From: Flagellimonas marinaquae
Lineage (GTDB): Bacteria > Bacteroidota > Bacteroidia > Flavobacteriales > Flavobacteriaceae
Assembly: GCF_023716465.1 (NCBI RefSeq)
Contig: NZ_CP092415.1
Location: forward strand, 3,015,501 to 3,079,500
DNA length: 64,000 nt
Direction: 5' to 3'
Both the position numbers and the translations under genes were made by a program. The notes below the pieces were generated by a model. That model had not been told where the DNA came from. It saw only the letters and a list, made by a program, of their open reading frames with translations, and searched no databases. Positions within the stretch are counted from its first letter, which is position 1, and each line of letters starts with the position of its first letter. Of the stretch, positions 43,176 to 51,800 are shown piece by piece.

Positions 43176-44564
43176 ATGCACACTAAAGAAATTAAGAATT
43201 TTGACGCTATTGTTATCGGATCCGGACAGGCGGGAACCCCGTTGGTTTTCAAGCTAGCTTCCCCAGGGCAAAAAATTGCTTTTATAGAACGGGAGCATTT
43301 TGGCGGGACCTGTTTAAATGTTGGCTGTACGCCCACCAAAACTTATGTGGCCAGTGCTCGGCGCATGTGGGAGGCGAAGCATGGCGACGAACTCGGTATT
43401 GAAATCCCGACTGGAGCAAAAGCCAATCTGGGCAAAATTAAAGCGCGAAAGGACGCTCTGATAAAAAAATCGGTAGATGGGATTGCCCAAGGAGTGAAGA
43501 ACAATAAAAATATTAGTTTTTTTAAAGGCGAAGCTTATTTCGAGGACCATAAAGTGATTGCCGTAAACAACGAACTTTTAACGGCCGAAGAGATTTACAT
43601 TAATGTTGGTGGGAGTGCATTTATACCAGAAGGCTATGGGGATGTTCCTTACCTCACCAATCAAAGTATTTTGGAGCTCGAGGAAATCCCAGAACATTTA
43701 GTGGTAATTGGAGGTAGTTATATAGGTCTGGAATTTGGTCAAATGTTCGCCCGATTGGGTGCTAAAGTCACAATAATTGAACGGGGCAGCGCCATAATTG
43801 GGAGGGAAGACCCGGAGACCAGTCAAACAATCCAACGTATTATGGAGGAAGAAGGCGTGGACTTTAGATTAGGGGCAGAATGTATTGCCGCCCAAAAAGA
43901 TGAGAACGGTGGAATTGTTGCCAAAATTAATTGTTCTAAAGAAGGAGCTATCGAAATTAAAGGTAGCCATCTCTTACTGGCCGTTGGCAGAAGGCCCAAT
44001 AGCGCAAACTTACAACTCGAAAAAACCGGTGTAAAAACCAACGAAAAAGGATTCATAGAGGTCAACGATTACCTGGAAACCAACATCCAAGGGATATATG
44101 CTTTGGGCGACTGCAATGGAAAAGGCGCTTTTACGCACACCGCATACAATGATTACGAAATTATAGCTGAAAACAAGTTCGAGGGTAAAAACCGTAAAGT
44201 ATCCGATAGAATTTTAACCTATGGCCTTTTTGTGGACCCACCCTTGGGTAGAGTCGGGATAACAAAGAAAGAAGCAGAAGAAAAAGGATTGGATGTCCTG
44301 ATTGGGCATCGACCGTTCAGTAAGATAGCACGCGCCAAGGAAAAAGGTGAAACCGAAGGCTATATGAGTTTGGTGGTGGACGCCAACACAAAAAAAATAT
44401 TGGGCGCCACTATATTGGGAGTGGGCGGTGATGAAATAATCAGCGGAATTATCAACATTATGTATGCCGATAAGAGTTATGAGGTAATACGGGATTCTGT
44501 ACAACCTCACCCAACTGTTTCAGAATTGATACCAACAATGCTGGAATCTTTGACTAAATTGTAA
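43176..44564 (+). CDS. FAD-dependent pyridine nucleotide-disulfide oxidoreductase (mercuric reductase-like)
   Basis: A protein of 462 residues of the class I disulfide oxidoreductase family: FAD loop VIGSGQAGTPL, redox-active pair GGTCLNVGCTPTKT, NAD(P) loop VIGGSYIGLEFG, second FAD motif YALGDCNGKGAFTHT, and dimer-interface His in VQPHPTVSELIP. It lacks the N-terminal metal-binding domain and the C-terminal Cys pair of true MerA, so mercury reduction is unlikely; reduction of a low-molecular-weight thiol or related disulfide is plausible. It lies 60 bases before egtB, on the same strand, so it may belong to the thiol pathway. Confidence 0.85.
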   Translation: MHTKEIKNFDAIVIGSGQAGTPLVFKLASPGQKIAFIEREHFGGTCLNVGCTPTKTYVASARRMWEAKHGDELGIEIPTGAKANLGKIKARKDALIKKSVDGIAQGVKNNKNISFFKGEAYFEDHKVIAVNNELLTAEEIYINVGGSAFIPEGYGDVPYLTNQSILELEEIPEHLVVIGGSYIGLEFGQMFARLGAKVTIIERGSAIIGREDPETSQTIQRIMEEEGVDFRLGAECIAAQKDENGGIVAKINCSKEGAIEIKGSHLLLAVGRRPNSANLQLEKTGVKTNEKGFIEVNDYLETNIQGIYALGDCNGKGAFTHTAYNDYEIIAENKFEGKNRKVSDRILTYGLFVDPPLGRVGITKKEAEEKGLDVLIGHRPFSKIARAKEKGETEGYMSLVVDANTKKILGATILGVGGDEIISGIINIMYADKSYEVIRDSVQPHPTVSELIPTMLESLTKL

Positions 44565-44624
44565 AGCAAATCAACAAATAGGAAAACCGTCCAGTTTTAA
44601 TCGATCAAAAAAATATAGCACAGA

Positions 44625-45779
44625 ATGAACCTTACCGAACAGTTTTTAAAGACTCGAGAAAAAACTGAAACCATATGCAGTCCCTTACAAACAGAAGATT
44701 ATGTAGTGCAGCCCATAGTGGATGTATCACCTCCAAAATGGCATTTGGCCCATACCACATGGTTTTTTGAACAGTTTGTATTGGTAAATTTTGACCAAAG
44801 CTATAAGGTATTTCACCCTGACTTTGCCTTTTTGTTTAATAGTTACTATAATAATTTGGGCGAAAGGACCCTTAGGCATGATAGGGGCTTTATGACCCGT
44901 CCGAGTGTTTCGGTCATCTATGAGTATAGAAAATATGTAACTAGTGCCATTCAGGAGCTGTTGGATAGCAAGCCCGATATTGAGGTGTTACAATTAGTCG
45001 AAATTGGAATCAATCACGAACAGCAGCATCAAGAATTATTGGCATACGATATCAAGTATATTTTAGGCACTCAGCCCACATTTCCAGCGATAGGAGATTA
45101 TTTTGGTCTTAAAGAAGAGTCCCATGAACAGAAATGGCTTTCCTTTTCGGAAGGATTATATGAAATCGGGCATCAGGGCAACACGTTTTGTTTTGATAAC
45201 GAACGGCCGTCCCATAAAGTTTTTATCCAAGATTTTCAGATGAGCAACAAGTTGGTGACCAAGGGGGAGTTTTTGGAATTTATGGAAGATGGAGGTTACA
45301 AAAACTTCAATCTCTGGCACGATGAAGGTTGGCATTACATCCAAAATAATGGTATCGATAGCCCTCTGCACTGGCATCATAAAAACGGTGATTGGTACGA
45401 ATATCAATTCAACGGACTGGACAAAATAAATGTTGAATTGCCCGTCTCCCACATATCCATGTACGAGGCATATGCATATGCCAATTGGAAAGGGATGCGC
45501 TTACCAACCGAATTTGAGTGGGAGGTTGCTTCACAACAGATTGAATGGGGCCAACTTTGGGAATGGACCAATTCGGCACATTTGCCATACCCGGGCTTTA
45601 CCCAGGCCAAGGGTGCAATAGGCGAATACAATGGAAAATTTATGCTAAACCAAATGATATTACGGGGAGCATCCGTTGCCACAACACATGACCACCTAAG
45701 AAATACATACCGTAATTTTTTCCCTGCATCCAGCAGATGGGCCTTTTCTGGGATCCGACTTGTAAAAAACCAAAATTAG
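44625..45779 (+). CDS. egtB: EgtB-type sulfoxide synthase
   Basis: A protein of 384 residues. N-terminal DinB-like domain with the iron ligands WHLAHTTWFFEQF and HEQQHQE (His131, His135), and C-terminal formylglycine-enzyme-like domain (EWEVASQQIEW-type segment, LRGASVAT, RNFFPASSRWAFSGIRL). It is a non-haem iron enzyme that joins a sulfur donor to the imidazole of trimethylhistidine using oxygen, the central step of ergothioneine synthesis. Followed after one base by egtD. Whether it uses cysteine or gamma-glutamylcysteine cannot be read from the sequence by eye. Confidence 0.92.
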   Translation: MNLTEQFLKTREKTETICSPLQTEDYVVQPIVDVSPPKWHLAHTTWFFEQFVLVNFDQSYKVFHPDFAFLFNSYYNNLGERTLRHDRGFMTRPSVSVIYEYRKYVTSAIQELLDSKPDIEVLQLVEIGINHEQQHQELLAYDIKYILGTQPTFPAIGDYFGLKEESHEQKWLSFSEGLYEIGHQGNTFCFDNERPSHKVFIQDFQMSNKLVTKGEFLEFMEDGGYKNFNLWHDEGWHYIQNNGIDSPLHWHHKNGDWYEYQFNGLDKINVELPVSHISMYEAYAYANWKGMRLPTEFEWEVASQQIEWGQLWEWTNSAHLPYPGFTQAKGAIGEYNGKFMLNQMILRGASVATTHDHLRNTYRNFFPASSRWAFSGIRLVKNQN

Positions 45780-45780
45780 A

Positions 45781-46719
45781 ATGTCCGATTTTTTCGACCA
45801 TGTAAAAGAAGGGCTGCGCAAGTCGCCCAAAGCACTTTCTTCACGGTATTTTTATGATGCAAAGGGAGATGCCCTGTATCAAAAAATAATGAATTTGGAG
45901 GAGTATTACCTTCCTCGTAGCGAAATGCAGATCATTGAAAACCAAAGTGTCCAAATGGCCCGCGATATTGCATTGGTCCACTCCCGTTTGCAAATTGTGG
46001 AGCTGGGAGCGGGAGATGGCACCAAGACCAAGCACTTGCTCAAACATTTTAAGCCGCATTTTAACTCGCTCGAGTATGTGGCCATGGATATTTCCGACAA
46101 TGTCCTGGCCATAAACGAAAAAGAAATAAAAAGTGAAACAGAGCCAATAAAATACAAAGGTGTGGCCGGTGATTATTTTGAGACCTACAAAACCATGCCA
46201 GCTACGCAAGATGGAAGACTTGTCATGTTTTTAGGGGCCAATATTGGCAACTACACCGGCAGTGATATTTCTGAGCTTTTTACCTTCGTTAAATCCAAAC
46301 TAAAGGATACCGATTATTTTTTGGTGGCATTCGACCTGGTAAAACATCCTCGAAAAATTATGGCCGCTTACGATGATAGTAAAGGCATAACCAAACAATT
46401 CAACCTTAACTTACTGGAAAGGATGAACAGGGAGTTGGGTGCAAACTTCAACCTTGGGCAATTTGATCATTTTCCATATTATGACCCACTTACGGGCGTG
46501 GCATCCAGTCAAATAGTAAGCTTAAAAAAGCAAATTGTTGAGTTTTCACAAGGATTCACAGTTTCTTTTGACCTCTTTGAAGCGATTCATACCGAAATTT
46601 CCAAAAAGTTCTTTTTGAGCGATATTGAAGAGGTAGCCGAAGAGTCCGAAATGAATATTGAACAAACGTATTTCGATACGGATAAAGGATACACTTTTGT
46701 TTTGTTTCGACCCCAATAA
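45781..46719 (+). CDS. egtD: EgtD, L-histidine N-alpha-methyltransferase
   Basis: A protein of 312 residues. SAM-dependent methyltransferase that trimethylates the amino group of histidine. Family signatures: LSSRYFYDAKGDALYQKIM, YYLPRSEMQII, VELGAGDGTKTKHLL, FLGANIGNY, and FDLVKHPRKIMAAYDD. It starts one base after the egtB stop, so the order is the synthase first, then the methyltransferase. Together they make the sulfur-bearing histidine betaine skeleton. A shared bidirectional terminator follows at 46763. Confidence 0.93.
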   Translation: MSDFFDHVKEGLRKSPKALSSRYFYDAKGDALYQKIMNLEEYYLPRSEMQIIENQSVQMARDIALVHSRLQIVELGAGDGTKTKHLLKHFKPHFNSLEYVAMDISDNVLAINEKEIKSETEPIKYKGVAGDYFETYKTMPATQDGRLVMFLGANIGNYTGSDISELFTFVKSKLKDTDYFLVAFDLVKHPRKIMAAYDDSKGITKQFNLNLLERMNRELGANFNLGQFDHFPYYDPLTGVASSQIVSLKKQIVEFSQGFTVSFDLFEAIHTEISKKFFLSDIEEVAEESEMNIEQTYFDTDKGYTFVLFRPQ

Positions 46720-46762
46720 TATGGAATGGATTGATTTGCTTCAACTGTGACAAAACACAAAT

Positions 46763-46791
46763 GGCAGGGCAATATTGCCCTGCCAATTTTT
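46763..46791. terminator. bidirectional terminator between egtBD and the hydrolase
   Basis: GGCAGGGC-aatatt-GCCCTGCC, part of a 22-base perfect palindrome, followed by aattttt on the plus strand and a T-rich stretch on the minus strand. It serves the convergent egtBD and isochorismatase-family genes. Confidence 0.8.
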
Positions 46792-46818
46792 AGTGACTGT
46801 TCTTGTTTTCTGATGCTT

Positions 46819-47550
46819 TTATTTTAGCGACTGCTTAAATTCTTCCGTGGTGTACACATGGCTGGCCACAAAACGATAATTGATTTCTGCGGCTACGTTT
46901 CCATCATACCCGGGAGCAACGGCAGAAGCTGTTGCATCTACCACTACGGCAACTTCGAAGCCGTCTTCCAGCAGTTCCCTTAGATGCGATTCTACACATA
47001 GGTTTCCGGACATTCCCGCCAAAACAACCTTATCGATTTTCTGCTTTCTCAACTGCAAGCTAAGATCGTTCTGCTCGGGCCCGTACACTTTATGGGGACC
47101 TACTACCGTTACAAAATCCTTGTTGATGTATTTTTTGTATCGGGGAAGCCAATCAGCACCGGATCCTTCGAACCCTTCTTTGTTGAGCTGGTCGCCTCGG
47201 TCAAACATTCCTATGTCGTGCATTAGTTTTTCCAATGCCCCTTCAAACTTCCATTTGTGATCGTGCTCGTAATAATAATGTGGAGAAATAAATACTTGAA
47301 TTCCATGTGCTTCAGCCAATTGGAACAGTGTTTCCAAATTTTCAACGGTATTGTTTTTAATCACACTCTCTCCAATGACTCCCCAAGTTACGCCATCGGG
47401 GCTCAAAAAATCATTTTGAGGGTCGGTTATAACAATGGCCGTGGTGTTGTCCACTGTAAATCCGGGGTCTGGAATTTGGGCATGGGCGCAGGGGACACAA
47501 GCAAGGAGGAAAATGTACAAAGCAATAGGATTGAATAAAATTGATTTCAT
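46819..47550 (-). CDS. exported isochorismatase-family cysteine hydrolase
   Basis: A protein of 243 residues. Signal peptide (ALYIFLLACVPCAHAQ) and then the cysteine hydrolase fold: Asp in IVITDPQNDFLS, Lys in VVGPHKVYGPEQ, and nucleophile Cys in VLAGMSGNLCVESHLREL. These enzymes cleave amides, ureas or vinyl ethers. A close paralogue without signal peptide lies at 57501, sharing long identical stretches such as EGFEGSGADWLP. Convergent with egtD. Confidence 0.9.
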   Translation of the reverse strand: MKSILFNPIALYIFLLACVPCAHAQIPDPGFTVDNTTAIVITDPQNDFLSPDGVTWGVIGESVIKNNTVENLETLFQLAEAHGIQVFISPHYYYEHDHKWKFEGALEKLMHDIGMFDRGDQLNKEGFEGSGADWLPRYKKYINKDFVTVVGPHKVYGPEQNDLSLQLRKQKIDKVVLAGMSGNLCVESHLRELLEDGFEVAVVVDATASAVAPGYDGNVAAEINYRFVASHVYTTEEFKQSLK

Positions 47551-47609
47551 GATTTTAAAGATTAAGTGATTTTACATTAATTTGATTGTTTTTTATGATT
47601 TGGTCTTTC

Positions 47610-47750
47610 CTAAATAAATAGACCGGTTTCATCATTGTTAAATTCCAGTTCTTCTTGAACCTTGTTCAGTGTTTCCTGGTTTTCCGCATTCTGCGCACTG
47701 TATTTATACCTTGAAACAGACAGTCTTCTAAGGAATTTGGCCAATAACAT
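47610..47750 (-). CDS. 46-residue hypothetical small protein
   Basis: A frame of 46 codons, MLLAKFLRRLSVSRYKYSAQ at the start and EELEFNNDETGLFI at the end: basic N-terminus, acidic amphipathic C-terminus. It lies 35 bases behind the AraC-type gene on the same strand and could be its last operon gene. No recognisable family; translation is unproven. Confidence 0.4.
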   Translation of the reverse strand: MLLAKFLRRLSVSRYKYSAQNAENQETLNKVQEELEFNNDETGLFI

Positions 47751-47784
47751 TTCTACAAAGAATAAGGGTTGATGAATCACTGGT

Positions 47785-48675
47785 TTAATTCAGCATGGCT
47801 AAGTTGTTCTGAAATGTTTTTCGATACTTTAAGGGTGGTATGCCAAAGTTGGATTTAAATAGTTTGGAAAAATGGCTAGGGTTTTCACAACCCACCCCGA
47901 GACCGACCTGAATAACACTTTCATCTGTGGAAATGAGAAGCTTTTTAGCTTCTTCCAGCTTTATTCGAGTTATAAACTGATGTGGTGTTTCACCTGTGGT
48001 TCTTTTAAATACACGAGTAAAATAATGCATGCTCAGCTCAACCAATTTGGCCAATTCAGAGGTTAGAACAGGACGATCTATATGTTTTTTTACATATCGA
48101 TGTATCTTATGTATTTGAAAAGGAGTCAACCCCATTTTTAGTTTACAGTTCAACTGCGATTCTATGTTCTCTCTTTTTACCAAGTAATCGCCCAGGGTAA
48201 CTATCATATTCTCCAAATGGGATTGTCTGTCCATGGGACTCATCAATAGTTCCTGGATCAGGTAAAGTGCAAGCTGGTTGCTAAGCGGGGTTTCCAATAT
48301 TGGTACAGGAACAAATTTATCGGTATCCATGTCAAGGTTCATTAAACCGAATGTTCCATTGTACATACCGATCACCAAAGGTGCGGTAGGGTTAAAATCG
48401 GGAGCTGTGTTGAGTGAATAGATAAATTCAAAAGTATCCTCCCCATCGGCGCTATCTTTTTGGTTTTTAGTGTCCTGGATAAGAAAAAGGACAACGGTCG
48501 AGTTTCCGATTGTCTGTTTTATTTCCTTTTTATTGATATGGGAGTTTTTGATGTGGTTGATATATCTCATGGCTTTTCTTTTTATATGGGTTAGCTGCGA
48601 CGGACAGGGTTGCCCATCAATTATCTTATATGCTTCTTGTTTTAAGGGCCCTGCAGGATCGCCCTTTGAACACAT
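47785..48675 (-). CDS. AraC family transcriptional regulator
   Basis: A protein of 296 residues. The first 180 residues are a ligand or dimer domain of unknown type; the last 100 carry the double helix-turn-helix (LTSELAKLVELSMHYFTRVF, VIQVGLGVGCENPSHFSKLF, then GIPPLKYRKTF). It is transcribed toward the isochorismatase-family gene, which it may regulate. The start may lie further inside (MRYINHIKN); the upstream 40 residues are not conserved-looking. Confidence 0.85.
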   Translation of the reverse strand: MCSKGDPAGPLKQEAYKIIDGQPCPSQLTHIKRKAMRYINHIKNSHINKKEIKQTIGNSTVVLFLIQDTKNQKDSADGEDTFEFIYSLNTAPDFNPTAPLVIGMYNGTFGLMNLDMDTDKFVPVPILETPLSNQLALYLIQELLMSPMDRQSHLENMIVTLGDYLVKRENIESQLNCKLKMGLTPFQIHKIHRYVKKHIDRPVLTSELAKLVELSMHYFTRVFKRTTGETPHQFITRIKLEEAKKLLISTDESVIQVGLGVGCENPSHFSKLFKSNFGIPPLKYRKTFQNNLAMLN

Positions 48676-48891
48676 TTCAAAATTACTGATGGATAGGGGA
48701 GGTGACTAGTTGGAGTTTCTTAATGCGGACAGTTTTCTTACCAATGTGTTGGATTTTATCATTTTTCAGCATTCTTTCCGTTGTTCTGGACTCCTTTTAA
48801 AAAGTGCGATCTTCTAAACGTTACGGTTTACCTTCTTAACGTATCCTATAATCACGTATAAATGAGTAAATTGTAGTCCAATACGTACCCA

Positions 48892-51800
48892 ATGAATCGG
48901 ATAAGAATAAAAGATGTAGATATTGAGTGGAGTTTGCATCCAGATATCTGGAAAATAGAGGAAAAAGGGATCTCCCAACTTGCAACCGTCCTTTTACAAC
49001 AATTATCCAAGACCACTTTGTTCGAGCAATTTGCAATAGATAAAGTACAAATATTGCCTGGCAATAGGTTGATCTATCAAATACCGGTTCCTGAAAAAAA
49101 ATTTCCAATAGCCCCTAAAACAGACAAGGATTTTGAGTCTTTTCTAAATCGAACAATTGTATTGGCCACTGCCATTTCGGAAGTACATAAAGCGGAATAC
49201 TGTTTTGGCGTTTTACAGAACAGTAGATTTATGGTGGATTCGGATGGAAAATTGCTCATTACAGGTCTTGGTTTGTTTCAAAAAGAGTACGCCAAAAGTG
49301 ACTTGGCCGCGTATCAGGATGATGATTTCTTTTTTATGGCCCCCGAATTTAGTACTCGTAGTAAGCAAAGACCAGATTTTAAAGCTGATCTGTATGGATT
49401 TGGAGCGCTGATGCATTATTGGCTAACCGGAGAACATTTTTTTAAAGCTGTAGACAAGCAAGAAGTATTGCACAAACATTTAACGGAACCATATGATGCC
49501 TCTATAAACACCCTTTGGAAACATACGGGTATCCATCAGATCATCAATGCTTTGTTGGAAAAGAAGCCGGAAAATAGGTATCAGTCGGCACAAGGGGTAT
49601 TGAGGGATCTGGAAAACTTAAAACATCAATTCGGCAAAGGGGAATTTGATGTTTCCCCAGAATTGAGCATCAATTTTAATCCTGGGGTAATTCGCATTTC
49701 TGATACCATTCTGGAACAAGAAGCTGCACTCCAGCAATTAATGAAGGTTTATCGGGATGTGCGAAATGGACCTGCTTCCGTAGCGTTTGTGGAAGGAGCG
49801 GCCGGTATAGGTAAAACATCTTTGGCCAAGGCTTTCGAAGCTGAAATTACCGATTCGGATACACTTTTTACCGTAGGCAGTTTTGATAAATCCCAATCCA
49901 CCCCATATAGTGCATTCCAAAAAGCGTTTAAAAACATTGCACAGCGAATACTGCTTAAATCAGGAAAGAGCCATTCCGAGATCCGGGACATCTTTATAAA
50001 TGGACTAGGTTCCGATCTATCTGCATTATTTGAGGTTATCCCCGATTTAAAGGAACTTACCGGGAAACTACCGGAACCAGAATCCTTGAATCCATTGGAA
50101 ACAGGAGATCGTTTTGTAAATCTATTTGCACGGTATTGCCGAACATTGGATGGAATCGGTTTAAAACGGGTGATTTTTATAGATGATGTACAATGGAGCG
50201 ATCTATCCTCCCTTAAACTTATAGAATATATGGCGTGGGCACCGCTCCACAGGGTGTTGTTTGTGCTATCCTACAATCCGGAGGGACTAACAGAGGATCA
50301 TCCTTTGCTCAAATTTCAACGCTCTTTGGTGGCGGGCAAAAAGAACGTGCCCGTAATACGTTTAAGGCCATTGAGCCAAAAGGCCACTGAGCAAGTAGTG
50401 GCCGATGCGCTTTCCGAAGAGCAAAGCAAAATCCATGACCTTGCAGTACTGGTCCACAAAAAAACCAACGGAAACCCTTATTATATAAAACATTTCCTGT
50501 ATTCGCTCCACGAAAATAAAGCTTTGACCTACGATACCGTGGCTCAACGATGGCAGTACAATCTGAGTAGTGTAAAACAGCAAGATGTAGCTGAAAACCT
50601 CTTGGCCATCTACGAAAAACAATTGTCCCTGCAATCGTACCAGGCCCAAGTTATACTTAAAATTGCCGCTTTTGACAATGGAAACTTTAATATTCCATTA
50701 TTGATTTCTATGAGTGGTTTTCCCCAAGAAATCGTTGTTCTGCTTTTGGAACTGTTGACCGAAGCTGGCCAAATTTCAAAGTTGGACGCTACACCAAATC
50801 AGTTTGTATTTAATCACAACAAGATTCAACAGGCTGCATTGCACCTTGCCATTCCTGGGTTCGATGTTTCTTTTGAAGAGCTGCACTATGGTATTGCGCT
50901 ATTTCATATGGAGAACAATGGAATTGTCGATGCCATATCACTAAATCAATTTGTAGAGCATTTAATAAGTTCAGGAGCTCATATACAGGATAATATTGTT
51001 CCCGTTGCTCTTGGATATATTTTGGAAGCGGCACAATTGGCAAATAACTCAAACTCGGCATTAACGGCAAAACAAAATTTGAGTTTTGCACTAGATCTTC
51101 AGACTAAATTTAGGACAGATAGGTATGCCTACGAAGTGTTGTTCGAAATGGCAAAGGCGTCCTACCTTTTAAAACAGGTGGAAGAGGGCAGGGTATATGC
51201 TGATAAGGCAATTAATAATGCCCCTGATGATTATAAAAAGTGCGAAGTTCATTTGCTGAACCTTACATTTTTAGAAGCTTACTCTTTATATAAGTCGAAT
51301 ACCCAGGAAGGAATTAAGGCGTTGAAGGTATTGGGATCCAAAATGAACCTTTTCTCCAAACCTAGTGAAACCAAGAGTGCATACCTCAAATTTATGGAGG
51401 TGCTGCCTACGGATTTTAATAACGATTTATTGGGTAGTGTAGTATATACAAAGGAAGACCGGTATGCTTTGGAAATTATGGTGAATATGTGTACTTCCGC
51501 CAAGCAGATAGATCATACTCTATACACCCATCTTTTATTTGCCATGGGCGAACTTATGTTTAAAAATGGTTTTACCGATTCGTCTCCCTTCATACTGGTA
51601 CATTTAGGATCGCTTTTGTGCCACCGATATCATGAATTTGAACTGGGCGAGAAACTTAGCTCTCTTGGTTTAAAAAGGTTGCAATCGGAAAAGCCGGGTA
51701 AATATTTCTCCAAAACCATGTCCGTTTATCATATGGCAATGGGTCCGCTTATGGCAGATTACCAGACTCTGGAAACACAACTGGATGAAGCCATCGCTTA

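Noticed and set aside
43176..44564. Mercuric reductase (merA)
   Set aside because: No N-terminal metal-binding domain, no C-terminal vicinal Cys pair and no mer genes nearby.
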